Source: Actinomycetes bacterium (lineage in GTDB: Bacteria; Actinomycetota; Acidimicrobiia; Acidimicrobiales; Acidimicrobilacustridaceae). From it: a DNA stretch of 48,614 bases. The notes beneath the pieces were generated by a model. It was not told the origin of the DNA. It ran no database searches and worked only from the letters and a program-made list of their open reading frames with translations. The position numbers and the translations under genes were made by a program. Each line of letters begins with the position of its first letter. The stretch's first letter is position 1. Positions 32,931 through 41,406 of the stretch are shown piece by piece. Where the stretch lies: positions 1 through 48,614 of the forward strand of contig JAKOVR010000207.1 in assembly GCA_029782025.1 (NCBI GenBank), given 5' to 3'.

Positions 32931-34187
32931 TCAGCGGTAGTACCCGAGCACGTCGACGATCACGTCGGTGGCGACGTTGGCGTAGAGGTTGGCCACCGCC
33001 GTGATGTTCACCGAGGTCAGCGTGGTGACGGCGACGGTCTGGCCCGCGCTCGACCAGTTGAGGTTGGACGTGCCGGGCCAGGCGATGCCGTTGCGGTAGA
33101 TCGACAGCCACCCGCCGGACGCCCCCGTGGTGTTGGTGGCGACCAAGCTCACCAGCGCGGCGGTGGCGCCGGAGGGGACGTTCGAGCCGTTGGCCTTCAG
33201 GTCGACGGCACGGGCGATGCTGGGGACGAGCGGCGCCTTGGTGCCCACGGCGGGGGTGGTGCCGGGGCGGGAGTCGTAGACCCGGACCGGGGACGGGAGC
33301 ACGGCCAACGCGCCGGCCGAGCTCGGTCCGGCGAGCCGCCGCCACGTTCCCGGCGTGCCGGCGCTGACGCAGTACCAGAGGTCACCGGCGGCGTCCACGT
33401 GGACCTCGGCCAGCTGGTGCAGGTCGGACCGGGTGGGTGGGGAGGTGCTCTGCGGGGTGAACGCCAGGTGGATGCCGTCGGAGTACAGACGGAGGGCGGT
33501 CTGCGAGCCGCTGGCCCCGACGCCCACCACCCCGGTGGCCTGCAGGGCCTTGCCCGACTGGTTGTTGGCGTAGACCCCCACCGAGCCGAGCCCCGGGTCA
33601 TCGGCGATCCCCCACACGCCGACGCCGCTGGTGGTCACGCCCCGCACCCCGGTGCCGAAGTCGCTCCGTCCGATCACACCGTTCCCCGTTGCGACGTTGG
33701 AGTACCCGTAGACGCCGTCGTCGACCGCCGCGCCGGTGGCGAAGCCCGACACGGCCGAGGGATGGCTCGATCCGGTGAAGGAGCCGTCCTGCACGACGAG
33801 CAGCCCGAAGGTGTTCGTCCCGCCGGTGGTCCGCAGTTCGGTGCTGGCCGTGCCCGTGTTGGCCGATCCGCCGTTGGCGCCGATGATCACCGACCCGCCG
33901 TTGGCGGCCGCCGCCGGTTCCGCGGTGCCGAGGGCCAGGGCGGCGGCCCCGCCGGCCGCCGCGGCCCCGGCCGTGCGCAGGAGGTCCCGCCGGCTCCGCC
34001 GGTGGTCGACCGGGTCCGTCGACGGGCCGGCCACCGGCGACGCTGGGCGGCTCCGCTCGAGCAGGGCCCGGTGCTCGGCGTCGAGCTGCCGGTGCCGGTC
34101 CTCGAGTGCGACCTGGGCGCGGCGGAGCTCGGCCAGCTCCCGCTGCAGGTCGAGCACAATGGCTTCGAGGTTCTCGGTGGTGGTCAT
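32931..34187 (-). CDS. Tat-exported surface protein with N-terminal coiled coil and C-terminal RILDTR-like domain
   Basis: A 418-residue protein. Residues 1-45 are a charged coiled coil (LEAIVLDLQRELAELRRAQ). Residues 62-95 contain a twin-arginine signal (RRSRRDLLRTAGAAAAGG, then AAAA), so export begins only after a long cytosolic-type leader. Residues 100-260 are Gly-rich short beta repeats (GVYGYSN, GVIGRSD, GVRGVTT, GVWGIAD) that suggest a beta-helix stalk like tail-spike or adhesin heads. Residues 300-418 (PVRVYDSRPG, then VTTLTSVNITAVANLY and VIVDVLGYYR) match the RILDTR domain of the giant protein. GGGAGGTGA 5 bases before ATG 34187 fixes the start. Confidence 0.85.
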   Translation of the reverse strand: MTTTENLEAIVLDLQRELAELRRAQVALEDRHRQLDAEHRALLERSRPASPVAGPSTDPVDHRRSRRDLLRTAGAAAAGGAAALALGTAEPAAAANGGSVIIGANGGSANTGTASTELRTTGGTNTFGLLVVQDGSFTGSSHPSAVSGFATGAAVDDGVYGYSNVATGNGVIGRSDFGTGVRGVTTSGVGVWGIADDPGLGSVGVYANNQSGKALQATGVVGVGASGSQTALRLYSDGIHLAFTPQSTSPPTRSDLHQLAEVHVDAAGDLWYCVSAGTPGTWRRLAGPSSAGALAVLPSPVRVYDSRPGTTPAVGTKAPLVPSIARAVDLKANGSNVPSGATAALVSLVATNTTGASGGWLSIYRNGIAWPGTSNLNWSSAGQTVAVTTLTSVNITAVANLYANVATDVIVDVLGYYR

Positions 34188-34258
34188 GGGGTCACCTCCC
34201 GGCTGGCGCCGTCGCGCCGCCGCCACCGGATCGGACCACGGCCGAGGCCCACCCGACC

Positions 34259-34275
34259 TGAGCAACGGTTACTCA
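34259..34275. promoter_or_regulatory. Inverted repeat in an AT-richer patch, candidate operator
   Basis: TGAGTAAC-C-GTTGCTCA (minus strand; one mismatch in 8-bp arms) lies 72 bases upstream of the Tat-exported protein start and in an AT-richer island, as expected for a regulator site. The regulator is unknown. Confidence 0.45.
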
Positions 34276-34340
34276 AATTCGCAGCCGACCGCCGGGTCGC
34301 CGGGCGGACCGTCGGGTGCCGGGCCGCCGCTCGGGGGCGA

Positions 34341-35030
34341 TCAGGCCATTGCGGTGCGGCGGGCGATGTCGTCGGCGAACGGGCTCGGGAGCAGCCACCG
34401 TGGCACCGCCCGCACGAGGGGCGCCGGCCCGTGCACGGCGATGTCGCCGGCGGCGACGGCGTCGGCCCACCGGCGCGTGCCTTGCAGCACCGCCGCCAAC
34501 GCCGGGGTGGCGGCCTCGATCACGACGTCGGGGTCAGACCCGGGGTGCTGCAGGCACACCGATGCGTGGCCGTGCTCGATCACGAACCAGACGGTGTGGC
34601 GTTCGGGCCGGGTGTGGTGCAGCTCGATCACGGTGCGGCCCGCCGGGAGCTCGTCGAGTGCGAGTTGCCGCTGCATCCACCAGGTGAGGGTGATGGCGTC
34701 GACATCGTCGACCGAGAGGTCGTCGTACAGGAACTCGACCGCCCACTGCCCGAGCCCGATGATCACCGGCTGGAGGGCCTTGCCCGCGGGGGTCAGCCGG
34801 TATTCGTGGCCCCGGCCCGACGGGGCCGGCCACAGCTCGACGACCCCCTTGCGCTCGAGGTGGCGCAGCCGTTGGGTGAGGAGGGTGCGGCTGAGGCCGG
34901 GCAGGCACCGGGCGATGTCGTTGAACCGGGTGCTGCCCATCATCAGTTCCCGGATGATCAGCGGGGTCCAGCGGTCGGCCAGCACCTCGGTGCCGAGGGC
35001 GACGGGGCAGTAGCGACCGTAGTCGGGCAT
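34341..35030 (-). CDS. HxlR family transcriptional regulator
   Basis: A 229-residue protein. Residues 1-100 form the HxlR winged helix: YCPVALGTEVLADRWTPLIIREL with the single N-terminal Cys, then GSTRFNDIARCLPGLSRTLLTQRLRHLERKGVV split as recognition helices, and the wing EYRLTPAGKAL. Residues 110-229 are an extra domain with LTWWMQRQLALDEL and VWFVIEHGHASVCLQHPG, an SCP2-like ligand-binding module often fused to HxlR in actinobacteria. It is divergent from the acyl-CoA dehydrogenase gene and probably controls it. The ATG at 35030 is the last that keeps the conserved YCPVA segment. Confidence 0.9.
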   Translation of the reverse strand: MPDYGRYCPVALGTEVLADRWTPLIIRELMMGSTRFNDIARCLPGLSRTLLTQRLRHLERKGVVELWPAPSGRGHEYRLTPAGKALQPVIIGLGQWAVEFLYDDLSVDDVDAITLTWWMQRQLALDELPAGRTVIELHHTRPERHTVWFVIEHGHASVCLQHPGSDPDVVIEAATPALAAVLQGTRRWADAVAAGDIAVHGPAPLVRAVPRWLLPSPFADDIARRTAMA

Positions 35031-35061
35031 GTCGGCATCGTCGCACGGACGTCGACCGGTG

Positions 35062-35081
35062 GGTAGTCCAGAATCAGTACC
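35062..35081. promoter_or_regulatory. Candidate HxlR operator in the divergent region
   Basis: GGTAGT and AGTACC form imperfect 6-bp arms (5 of 6 pair) separated by 8 bases. It sits midway between the two divergent start codons, where HxlR sites usually lie. Confidence 0.4.
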
Positions 35082-35125
35082 ACCTGGGTCCAGCTCCTGC
35101 ACTGGGCGCCCGGGAGCCGGCTCCG

Positions 35126-35131
35126 TACGGT
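35126..35131 (+). promoter_or_regulatory. -10-like box TACGGT, leaderless gene
   Basis: TACGGT ends 6 bases before the ATG at 35138, with no Shine-Dalgarno sequence. Confidence 0.5.
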
Positions 35132-35137
35132 CGACCC

Positions 35138-36286
35138 ATGACCGACACCATGATCCGACCCGCCACCCCCACCGACCTGGCCGAGCAGGCCGCCGCGGTC
35201 GGGGCCGTCGCTGCCGCCCACGCCGCCCGTCACGACCGGGACGGGACCTTCGTGACCGAGGGGCTCGCCGCCCTCCGCGACGCCGGGCTCCTCGCCCTGG
35301 GCGTGCCGGCCGAGCTCGGCGGCATGGGCGCCAGCATCGCCGAGGTCGCCGGCTTCCAGCGGGTACTGGCCCACTCGTGCGCCTCCACCGCCCTGGCCAC
35401 CGCCATGCACCAGCACGTGGTGGCCTTCACCGCCTGGCGCTGGCGCCGTGGCATGCCGGGCGCCGAGGCCACGCTGCGCCGGGTGGCCGACGAAGGGATC
35501 GTCCTCGTGTCGACCGGCGGCGCCGACTTCACCGCCCCTCGGGGCGAGGCGGTGCAGGTCGAGGGCGGCTATCGGGTGAGCGGGCGCAAGGTGTTCGCCA
35601 GCCTGTCGACCGAGGGTGACGTGCTGGTGACGATGTTCGCCTACGACGACCCCGAGCAGGGCCGGCGGGTCCTGAACATGGCCGTGCCGGTCGGCGCCGA
35701 AGGCGTGACCGTCCTCGGCGACTGGGACGCCCTTGGCATGCGGGGGACCGGCAGCAACCAGGTCGTGCTCGAGGACGTCTTCGTGCCCGAGGACAAGGTG
35801 GTGGCCAACCGCCCCCACGGCGTCATCGACCCCCCGCTCCTCGTCATCGGCACCATCTCCATGACGATCGTGGGAGGCGTGTACCTCGGGGTGGCCGAGG
35901 CTGCGGCCGAAGCGGCCATCGCCGCCGTGGCCGGCACCCCCAAGGCGGGCGACCCGATGGTGCAGCGCCAGGTCGGGCTCATGGACCACCGCCTCCAGGT
36001 GGCGCGCTGGGCCCACGAGCGGGCGGTCGCCCTCGTCGGCGGCGACCCGGCGCCGTCACCCGAGCTCTTCGGCGCGGTGATGACGGCCAAGCGGGAGATC
36101 GTCCTCGCCGGGACGGAGGTGTGCGACCTGGCCATGGAGATCGCCGGGGGCCCCGCCTTCTCGAAGGGTTCGGTGATCGAGCGCTGCTACCGGGACATGC
36201 GGGCCGGGGCCTTCCACCCGCTCACCCCGGAGGCCACGCTCGGGTTCAACGGCCGGCGCGCGCTCGGCCTGCCCACGGACGGCTGA
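35138..36286 (+). CDS. Acyl-CoA dehydrogenase/flavin monooxygenase-like protein
   Basis: A 382-residue protein with the acyl-CoA dehydrogenase fold: LRDAGLLALGVPAELGGMG in the N-terminal helices, VSGRKVFASLSTEGDVLV and GDWDALGMRGTGSNQVVLEDVFVP in the middle strands, and the C-terminal helix ending RCYRDMRAGAFHPLTPEA. That last segment, with RDMRAGAFHP in place of the usual catalytic Glu region, resembles the flavin-dependent monooxygenase/ACAD branch (DszC-, HsaA- or SfnC-like) more than beta-oxidation enzymes. Substrate is unknown. It is divergent from the HxlR regulator with a 107-base shared control region. Confidence 0.87.
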   Translation: MTDTMIRPATPTDLAEQAAAVGAVAAAHAARHDRDGTFVTEGLAALRDAGLLALGVPAELGGMGASIAEVAGFQRVLAHSCASTALATAMHQHVVAFTAWRWRRGMPGAEATLRRVADEGIVLVSTGGADFTAPRGEAVQVEGGYRVSGRKVFASLSTEGDVLVTMFAYDDPEQGRRVLNMAVPVGAEGVTVLGDWDALGMRGTGSNQVVLEDVFVPEDKVVANRPHGVIDPPLLVIGTISMTIVGGVYLGVAEAAAEAAIAAVAGTPKAGDPMVQRQVGLMDHRLQVARWAHERAVALVGGDPAPSPELFGAVMTAKREIVLAGTEVCDLAMEIAGGPAFSKGSVIERCYRDMRAGAFHPLTPEATLGFNGRRALGLPTDG

Positions 36287-36361
36287 ACACGGGGGTCGAT
36301 GGCCGACCGTTGGGCGGCCCCGGCGCGGCGGTCGAACCTCGGCCGGGCCGGGCCGTTCGTC

Positions 36362-36367
36362 TAGCAT
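36362..36367 (+). promoter_or_regulatory. -10-like box TAGCAT
   Basis: TAGCAT ends 10 bases before the ATG at 36378, giving a predicted leader of only a few bases. Confidence 0.45.
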
Positions 36368-36377
36368 CGACGGTCCT

Positions 36378-37838
36378 ATGCGTCCCCGCAACCGTGCCGT
36401 CGCCTCCCTGAGTGCCGTCGTCGTCGTGGCCGCCACGCTGGGGGTCTGGGCCCTTACGGCCCACGCCGCCACGATCGACGTCACCTCCACCGCCAACACG
36501 GGTCCGGGAAGCCTGCGGGCGGCCGTCGCCCAGGCCAACAGCTCGGCCGGGCCGGACACGATCAACCTTCCCGCCGGCACCTACGACGTCAGCGGGGCGA
36601 TCACGATCAGCGACGATCTCGCGATCAACGGCGTCGGGGCGGGCTCTTCCATCATCTCGGGTGACGGCACCTCCCGCTTGTTCTTCCTCAGCGCCGGCAG
36701 CTTCAACGTCGGGTTCAACGACGTCACCTTGACCGGTGGCAACACGGGAGGGAGCGGCGGCGGCGGCGCGGTGCAGATCTCGCTCGGGGCCGGGGCGGCG
36801 TTCGTGAACACGGTGATCACGGGCAACAGCGCCCGCTTCGGTGGTGCCGTCTACAACGACGGGGCCGTCTCGTTCCTGAACACCACCGTCAGCGGCAACA
36901 GCTCGACCGACGACGGTGGCGCCGTCTTCTCGAGCGGCACCACGGCGTCGGTCACGGCGTCCACGTTCAGCGGCAACACCGCGGCGGGCAACGGTGGGGC
37001 CATCGTGTCGACCAGCACCACCTGGACGATCGACAACTCCACCTTCAGCGGCAACCAGAACACGCTCAACGGCGGGTCGGCCGGCGCCATGCGCATCGAC
37101 AACGGGGCCCACGCCACGCTCCGACACGTCACGGTCGCCGGCAACAGCAGCGCCGGTCAGCCCGGTGGCGTCTTCGCCGTCGGCTCGGGGATCATCGACC
37201 TGGAGAACTCCCTGCTGATCGGCAACACCGGCAGCGGGGGCGTGCCGTCGAACTGTGGCACCAACGGCAACAGCCCGGTCATCAACAGCCAGGGCGGCAA
37301 CCTGTCCGACGACACTTCGTGCTCGGCGCTGACCCAGGTGACTGATCGCAACAACGACAGCGGGACGACACTCGGCCTACTCGCCAACAACGGGGGGCCG
37401 ACGATGACGCGGCTGCCCCTCGCCGGGAGCACGGCCATCGACAACGCCCCGTGCAATCCGGAGCTGACCGTCGACCAGCGAGGCATCACCCGGCCGCAGA
37501 GCACGAGCTGTGACATCGGCGCGGTCGAGGTGCTCGACACCAGCACGTCCAGCTCCTCGTCGAGCTCCAGCTCGTCGTCCAGCTCCAGCTCGTCGTCGAG
37601 CTCGTCGAGCAGCTCGGTCCCGGGGACGTCGTCGACCGCTGGCACGGTGCCGGGCACCAGCATCCCAGGGACCACCCTCATCATCGCCCCTGCGCCCACC
37701 ACGGGGGCGGTGGGGGCCACCGGCGCCCTGCCCTACACCGGTGCGGGCACGGCCACCCTCGTGCGCATCGCCCTGGTGCTGCTGGGCCTCGGCGCCGGTT
37801 CGGTGGCCGTCGCCCGTCGCCGGCGCGCCCGGCTCTGA
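36378..37838 (+). CDS. LPYTG-anchored beta-helix surface protein with Ser-rich stalk
   Basis: A 486-residue wall-anchored protein. Residues 1-31 are a signal peptide. Residues 32-330 form a right-handed parallel beta-helix (DVTSTANTGPGSLRAAV, then SGNSS and NNGG-rich turns), and residues about 335-385 the choice-of-anchor Q segment (LLANNGGPTMTRLPLAGST, then DIGAVE). Residues about 388-415 are an almost pure Ser tract, then a Thr/Pro/Gly linker. The C-terminus has LPYTGAG, a hydrophobic helix (LVRIALVLLGLGAG) and VARRRRARL, which is a full sortase sorting signal with Tyr in place of the common Glu. A class E-type sortase elsewhere in the genome would anchor it to peptidoglycan. Confidence 0.9.
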   Translation: MRPRNRAVASLSAVVVVAATLGVWALTAHAATIDVTSTANTGPGSLRAAVAQANSSAGPDTINLPAGTYDVSGAITISDDLAINGVGAGSSIISGDGTSRLFFLSAGSFNVGFNDVTLTGGNTGGSGGGGAVQISLGAGAAFVNTVITGNSARFGGAVYNDGAVSFLNTTVSGNSSTDDGGAVFSSGTTASVTASTFSGNTAAGNGGAIVSTSTTWTIDNSTFSGNQNTLNGGSAGAMRIDNGAHATLRHVTVAGNSSAGQPGGVFAVGSGIIDLENSLLIGNTGSGGVPSNCGTNGNSPVINSQGGNLSDDTSCSALTQVTDRNNDSGTTLGLLANNGGPTMTRLPLAGSTAIDNAPCNPELTVDQRGITRPQSTSCDIGAVEVLDTSTSSSSSSSSSSSSSSSSSSSSSSSVPGTSSTAGTVPGTSIPGTTLIIAPAPTTGAVGATGALPYTGAGTATLVRIALVLLGLGAGSVAVARRRRARL

Positions 37839-37905
37839 TCTGACCAGCCGCCTCGTCGCCCTGCGCCGATCGTCGGCCTGCCGCCGGCACGTCGGACGCC
37901 GGCCC

Positions 37906-37911
37906 TACGCT
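37906..37911 (+). promoter_or_regulatory. -10-like box TACGCT, leaderless gene
   Basis: TACGCT ends 8 bases before the ATG at 37920, with no Shine-Dalgarno sequence. Confidence 0.5.
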
Positions 37912-37919
37912 CGACGACC

Positions 37920-39581
37920 ATGATCGCCTCTCCCCGGCGCCGTGGCGCCGTGACCCTCGCGCTCGGCCTCCTGGTGTCGCTCCTTGGCGCCTCCTGCTCC
38001 GGATCGGACGAGAAGGCCGGCGGCCCGTCCCCGGCCGGCGGCGGCACGACGCCGGGCACGAAGCCGGTGGCGGGCGCCAAGCCCAACGTGCTGTTCGTCC
38101 TCACCGACGACATGCGCTACGACGACCTGCAGTACATGCCCCAGACCCGCAAGCTCGTGGGCGACGCCGGCCTCACCTTCGACGCCCACTTCGACAACGT
38201 CACCCTGTGCTGCCCGGCCCGCACCTCGATCCTGCGGGGCCAGTACAGCCACAACACCGGCATCCTCACCAACGGGGGCGACAACGGCGGGTTCGAGACC
38301 GCCTATGCCGAGAAGGTGGAGGAGTCGACGATCGCCACGGCGCTCCACGGCGCCGGCTACCGCACCGGCCTGTTCGGCAAGTACCTCAACGGCTACCCGA
38401 ACACCGCCAGCGACACCTACGTGCCGCCAGGCTGGGACGCGTGGTCGAGCTCGATCAAGGGCAACGCCTACGGCGAGTACAACTACACGCTCAACGAGAA
38501 CGGCAAGGCGGTGTCGTACGGCACCAAGCCCGAGGACTACGGCACCGACGTCTACATGCGCCAGACGCGGGACTTCATGGCCGAGGCGGGCCGTTCGGGC
38601 AAGCCGTTCTTCGCCTACCTCGCCGTGTACGCCCCTCACTCGCCGGCCACGCCGGCGCCGCAGGACGAAACGACGTTCCCCGACGTGCAGGCGCCCCGCG
38701 ACCCGGCCTTCAACGAAGCCGACGTGAGCGACAAGCCCAAGTTCATCCAGAACCTCACCGAGCTCGACACCAAGGCCCGCCGCCAGACCGACGCCCTCGC
38801 CCGGCGACGGGCCCAGTCGCTGCAGGCCGTGGACCGCGGTGTGGCCTCGCTGATCGACTCGCTGACCGCCAGCGGGCAGCTCGGCAACACCTACATCGTC
38901 TTCACCTCCGACAACGGCTTCCACCTCGGCCAGCACCGTCTGCGGGCGGGCAAGCAGACGGCCTACGAGACCGACATCCACCTCCCGCTCCTCGTGCGAG
39001 GGCCCGGCGTGGCCGCGGGCAAGCACGCCACCGCGATGACGGGCAACATCGACCTCGCCCCGACCTTCGCCGAGCTCGGCGGCACGTCGCTGGCCCACGC
39101 CGCCGACGGCCGCTCGCTGGTGCCGTTCCTCACCGGCGGCGGGGTGGCCCCGGCGTCGTGGCGCAACGCCTACCTGCTCGAGCACTGGACGGTGTCGTCG
39201 CGGGTCGAGCCCCGGCCGGGCGCGGCGCAGCTCGAGCCCGACGATCTCGACCAGGGCGGCAGCGTGCCCGAGTCGACGGGCGGCGAGGCGACGTCGTCCA
39301 CGACGACCACCACCCGCAACAGCCGGCTCGGCGCGGCCGCGGCGACGGTGATGCCCGAGTTCGCCGGGCTGCGGGTGCCGGGGTACACCTACGTCGAGTA
39401 CGTCACCGGTGAGCGCGAGCTCTACGACAACGCCAAGGACCCCGACCAGCTCGACAACATCGCCTCGTCAGGGCCGGCCGACCTGCTCGCGGCCCTCCAC
39501 GACCGCCTCGAGAAGCTCCGGACCTGCGCCGGCGACGCCTGCCGCGCCGCCGAAGTTGCCCCGTTCACCCGCAAGAGCTGA
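37920..39581 (+). CDS. Exported sulfatase (N-acetylglucosamine-6-sulfatase-like)
   Basis: A 553-residue type I sulfatase. The N-terminal signal ends LLGASC, a possible lipobox, followed by a Gly/Pro linker. LFVLTDDMRYDD holds the metal Asp pair (63, 64) and CCPARTSILRG the CxPxR motif, whose first Cys (97) must be converted to formylglycine by a maturase encoded elsewhere. GKYLNGY, PHSP and SDNGFHLGQHRL follow, the last with metal and sulfate ligands. The order matches glucosamine-6-sulfatases that act on sulfated glycans. An insertion around SRVEPRPGAAQLEPDDL is unusual. It should act outside the membrane. Confidence 0.9.
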   Translation: MIASPRRRGAVTLALGLLVSLLGASCSGSDEKAGGPSPAGGGTTPGTKPVAGAKPNVLFVLTDDMRYDDLQYMPQTRKLVGDAGLTFDAHFDNVTLCCPARTSILRGQYSHNTGILTNGGDNGGFETAYAEKVEESTIATALHGAGYRTGLFGKYLNGYPNTASDTYVPPGWDAWSSSIKGNAYGEYNYTLNENGKAVSYGTKPEDYGTDVYMRQTRDFMAEAGRSGKPFFAYLAVYAPHSPATPAPQDETTFPDVQAPRDPAFNEADVSDKPKFIQNLTELDTKARRQTDALARRRAQSLQAVDRGVASLIDSLTASGQLGNTYIVFTSDNGFHLGQHRLRAGKQTAYETDIHLPLLVRGPGVAAGKHATAMTGNIDLAPTFAELGGTSLAHAADGRSLVPFLTGGGVAPASWRNAYLLEHWTVSSRVEPRPGAAQLEPDDLDQGGSVPESTGGEATSSTTTTTRNSRLGAAAATVMPEFAGLRVPGYTYVEYVTGERELYDNAKDPDQLDNIASSGPADLLAALHDRLEKLRTCAGDACRAAEVAPFTRKS

Positions 39582-39599
39582 TTCGCGCCGCCATCGCGG

Positions 39600-39650
39600 T
39601 CCTTTGGGTGCGTGAGGGCGCGCATAGCGCACCCTTACGCACCCAAAGGA
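39600..39650. repeat. GGGTGCG palindrome, type A
   Basis: TCCTTTGGGTGCGTGAGGG pairs with CCCTTACGCACCCAAAGGA with a single G-T wobble, around GCGCGCATAGCGCA. It begins 18 bases after the sulfatase stop. The stem is one base longer (TTT/AAA) than other copies. Confidence 0.95.
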
Positions 39651-39662
39651 CGGGCGCGCCCC

Positions 39663-39724
39663 TTGACGTCCCGGAGGGAGTGGGGCATACTCCGAACAGC
39701 GTTCGGAAGGGCGAACGCCGTTCG
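39663..39724 (+). promoter_or_regulatory. Promoter with two TetR-type operators
   Basis: TTGACG (39663-39668) and CATACT (39686-39691) are spaced 17 bp apart. Directly after come CCGAAC-AGC-GTTCGG (39692-39706) and CGAACG-C-CGTTCG (39712-39724), whose centres are 19 bp apart. The sites cover the predicted start point near 39698. Confidence 0.75.
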
Positions 39725-39750
39725 TAAGTCTCGTTCCTCCTGGATGGGTC

Positions 39751-40440
39751 ATGTCCGCTCCTGCTTCCACCGCCACCACGAGAGTGGTCACGACCGCGTC
39801 CGCCGCGGAGGCTGACCGGCCGGATCGGCGGGCGGCCCGCCGGCAGGCGACGCGGGACGAGATCGTCGCCGCGGCGTGGGAGCTGGTGCGGGAGAAGGGC
39901 CTGGCCGGCCTTTCGCTCCGTGATCTCGCCGCCCGGGTGGGGTTGAAGGCCCCGTCGCTGTACTCGTATTTCGACTCGAAGCACGCGATCTACGACGCCA
40001 TGTTCATGGAGGGCTACCTCGCCTTCGAGGCCGGGTGGGAGCGCCTCGCCGCGGAGGCGACCGAGGATCCCGCCGCCCTCGAGGGGATCGACCTCCTGCG
40101 CACGATGGCCACCCGGTACGTCGAGTTCTGCACCGACGACCCCGCCCGGTTCCAGCTCCTCTTCCAGCGGACGATCCCTGACTTCGAGCCGTCGCCCGAG
40201 AGCTACGCCGTCGCCGAGCGGGTGCTCGCCGCCGCAGCCGAGCGCTTCGGGGCGATCGGCATCACCGACCCCGGGAGCGTCGACCTCTGGACGGCGCTGC
40301 TCAGCGGCCTGGCCAGCCAGCAGATCGCCAACGATCCCGGCGGCGACCGCTGGTCCCGGCGCATCGACGAGGCCGTCGAGATGTTCGCCGCCGCCCGAGC
40401 ACCCCACCTGATCACGACCATCACCAGGAGTCAGCCATGA
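39751..40440 (+). CDS. TetR family transcriptional regulator
   Basis: A 229-residue protein. Residues 1-28 are a charged, Ala-rich leader; residues 29-80 are the TetR DNA-binding domain (ATRDEIVAAAWELVREKGL, then LSLRDLAARVGLKAPSLYSYF). The ligand-binding half includes FCTDDPARFQLLFQRTIPDFE and an active LWTALLSGLASQQ helix (TetR_C_33-like pattern). The stop overlaps the next ATG, so it is in an operon with the mycothiol-type isomerase, and two palindromes upstream make autoregulation likely. A ligand of the partner enzyme is the probable inducer. Confidence 0.92.
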   Translation: MSAPASTATTRVVTTASAAEADRPDRRAARRQATRDEIVAAAWELVREKGLAGLSLRDLAARVGLKAPSLYSYFDSKHAIYDAMFMEGYLAFEAGWERLAAEATEDPAALEGIDLLRTMATRYVEFCTDDPARFQLLFQRTIPDFEPSPESYAVAERVLAAAAERFGAIGITDPGSVDLWTALLSGLASQQIANDPGGDRWSRRIDEAVEMFAAARAPHLITTITRSQP

Positions 40441-41270
40441 CCACGAGCACCAGCACGCCGGCCACGACCGACCGCACCGAGGTCGACCCCATCGACGTCA
40501 CCGACGCGCCGCCGCTCAACCACGCCGAGGGCGTGGAGCTGCAGGGCGCCGAACTCGCCGCGACACTGACGTTCCTGCGGACCCTGGGTCCGGCTGATTG
40601 GGCGGCCCAGACCGACTGTCCGGCCTGGGACGTCCACCGCATGTACCTCCACGTGCTCGGCGCGTGCGAGGCCGGCGCGTCGATGCGGGAGAACATGCGC
40701 CAGATGCGGCTGGGCATGAAGCACCGGCGTCGGCAGGGTGGCCCGCTCGAGGCGGCCCTCTCCCACGTGCAGGTGGAGGAGCGCCTCGCCATCGAACCGG
40801 CCGAGCTCGTCGGGCGCCTCGAGGCCGTCGCTCCCCGCACGGTCCGGGCCCGGGCCAAGATGCCGAGGCTCATGCGCAAGGCGTCGCTCGAGGTGGACGG
40901 GCCGGTGGTGGAGCGCTGGACCGTCGGGTACCTGGCCAGCACCATCTACCTCCGCGACCTCTGGATGCACCGGATCGACGCGGCGCGGGCCACCGGCCGC
41001 TCCCTCGAGCTCACGGCGAGCCATGACGGTCGGATCGTCGCCGACGTCGTGGCGGAGTGGGCCCGCCGCCACGGCCGACCGTTCCGCCTCACGCTGACCG
41101 GGCCAGCGGGCGGCGTGTTCGTCTCGACGGGGACGGACGGGAACGGCGCCGCCGCGTCCACCGAGGGCGAGGCGCCGGTGGTCCTGACGATGGACGCCGT
41201 GGAGTTCTGTCGGATCCTCGCCGGTCGCGAGCACGGCGAGGGCCTCCTCGCCACGATCGTGCCCTTCTGA
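40437..41270 (+). CDS. Maleylpyruvate isomerase family mycothiol-dependent enzyme (DinB-like)
   Basis: A 277-residue protein. TLGPADWAAQTDCPAWDVHRMYLHVLG is the signature of the mycothiol-dependent maleylpyruvate isomerase family, a DinB-type four-helix bundle that binds zinc; the paired His comes later in LRDLWMHRIDAA. Residues 190-277 form the C-terminal SCP2-like module (GRPFRLTLTGPAGGVFV, then VVLTMDAVEFCRILAGR). Family members use mycothiol, the actinobacterial thiol, in isomerisation or detoxification; the substrate here is unknown. Its start is translationally coupled to the TetR stop (ATGA). Confidence 0.88.
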   Translation: MTTSTSTPATTDRTEVDPIDVTDAPPLNHAEGVELQGAELAATLTFLRTLGPADWAAQTDCPAWDVHRMYLHVLGACEAGASMRENMRQMRLGMKHRRRQGGPLEAALSHVQVEERLAIEPAELVGRLEAVAPRTVRARAKMPRLMRKASLEVDGPVVERWTVGYLASTIYLRDLWMHRIDAARATGRSLELTASHDGRIVADVVAEWARRHGRPFRLTLTGPAGGVFVSTGTDGNGAAASTEGEAPVVLTMDAVEFCRILAGREHGEGLLATIVPF

Positions 41271-41292
41271 CGGAGCCAGCCCGGCCGCTCGT

Positions 41293-41339
41293 CCTTGGGT
41301 GCGTAAGGGCGCGCATAGCGCACCCTTACGCACCCAAGG
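41293..41339. repeat. GGGTGCG palindrome, type A
   Basis: Perfect 17-bp CCTTGGGTGCGTAAGGG arms enclose CGCGCATAGCGCA. It begins 22 bases after the isomerase stop and precedes the nuclease-helicase gene. It is the left flank of that gene. Confidence 0.96.
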
Positions 41340-41406
41340 CGTACGTCCTCCGCCCCGGGCAGGCGGGGTCGACGCACACGGCCGGGCGATCGGCCAAGCT
41401 GGTGCC

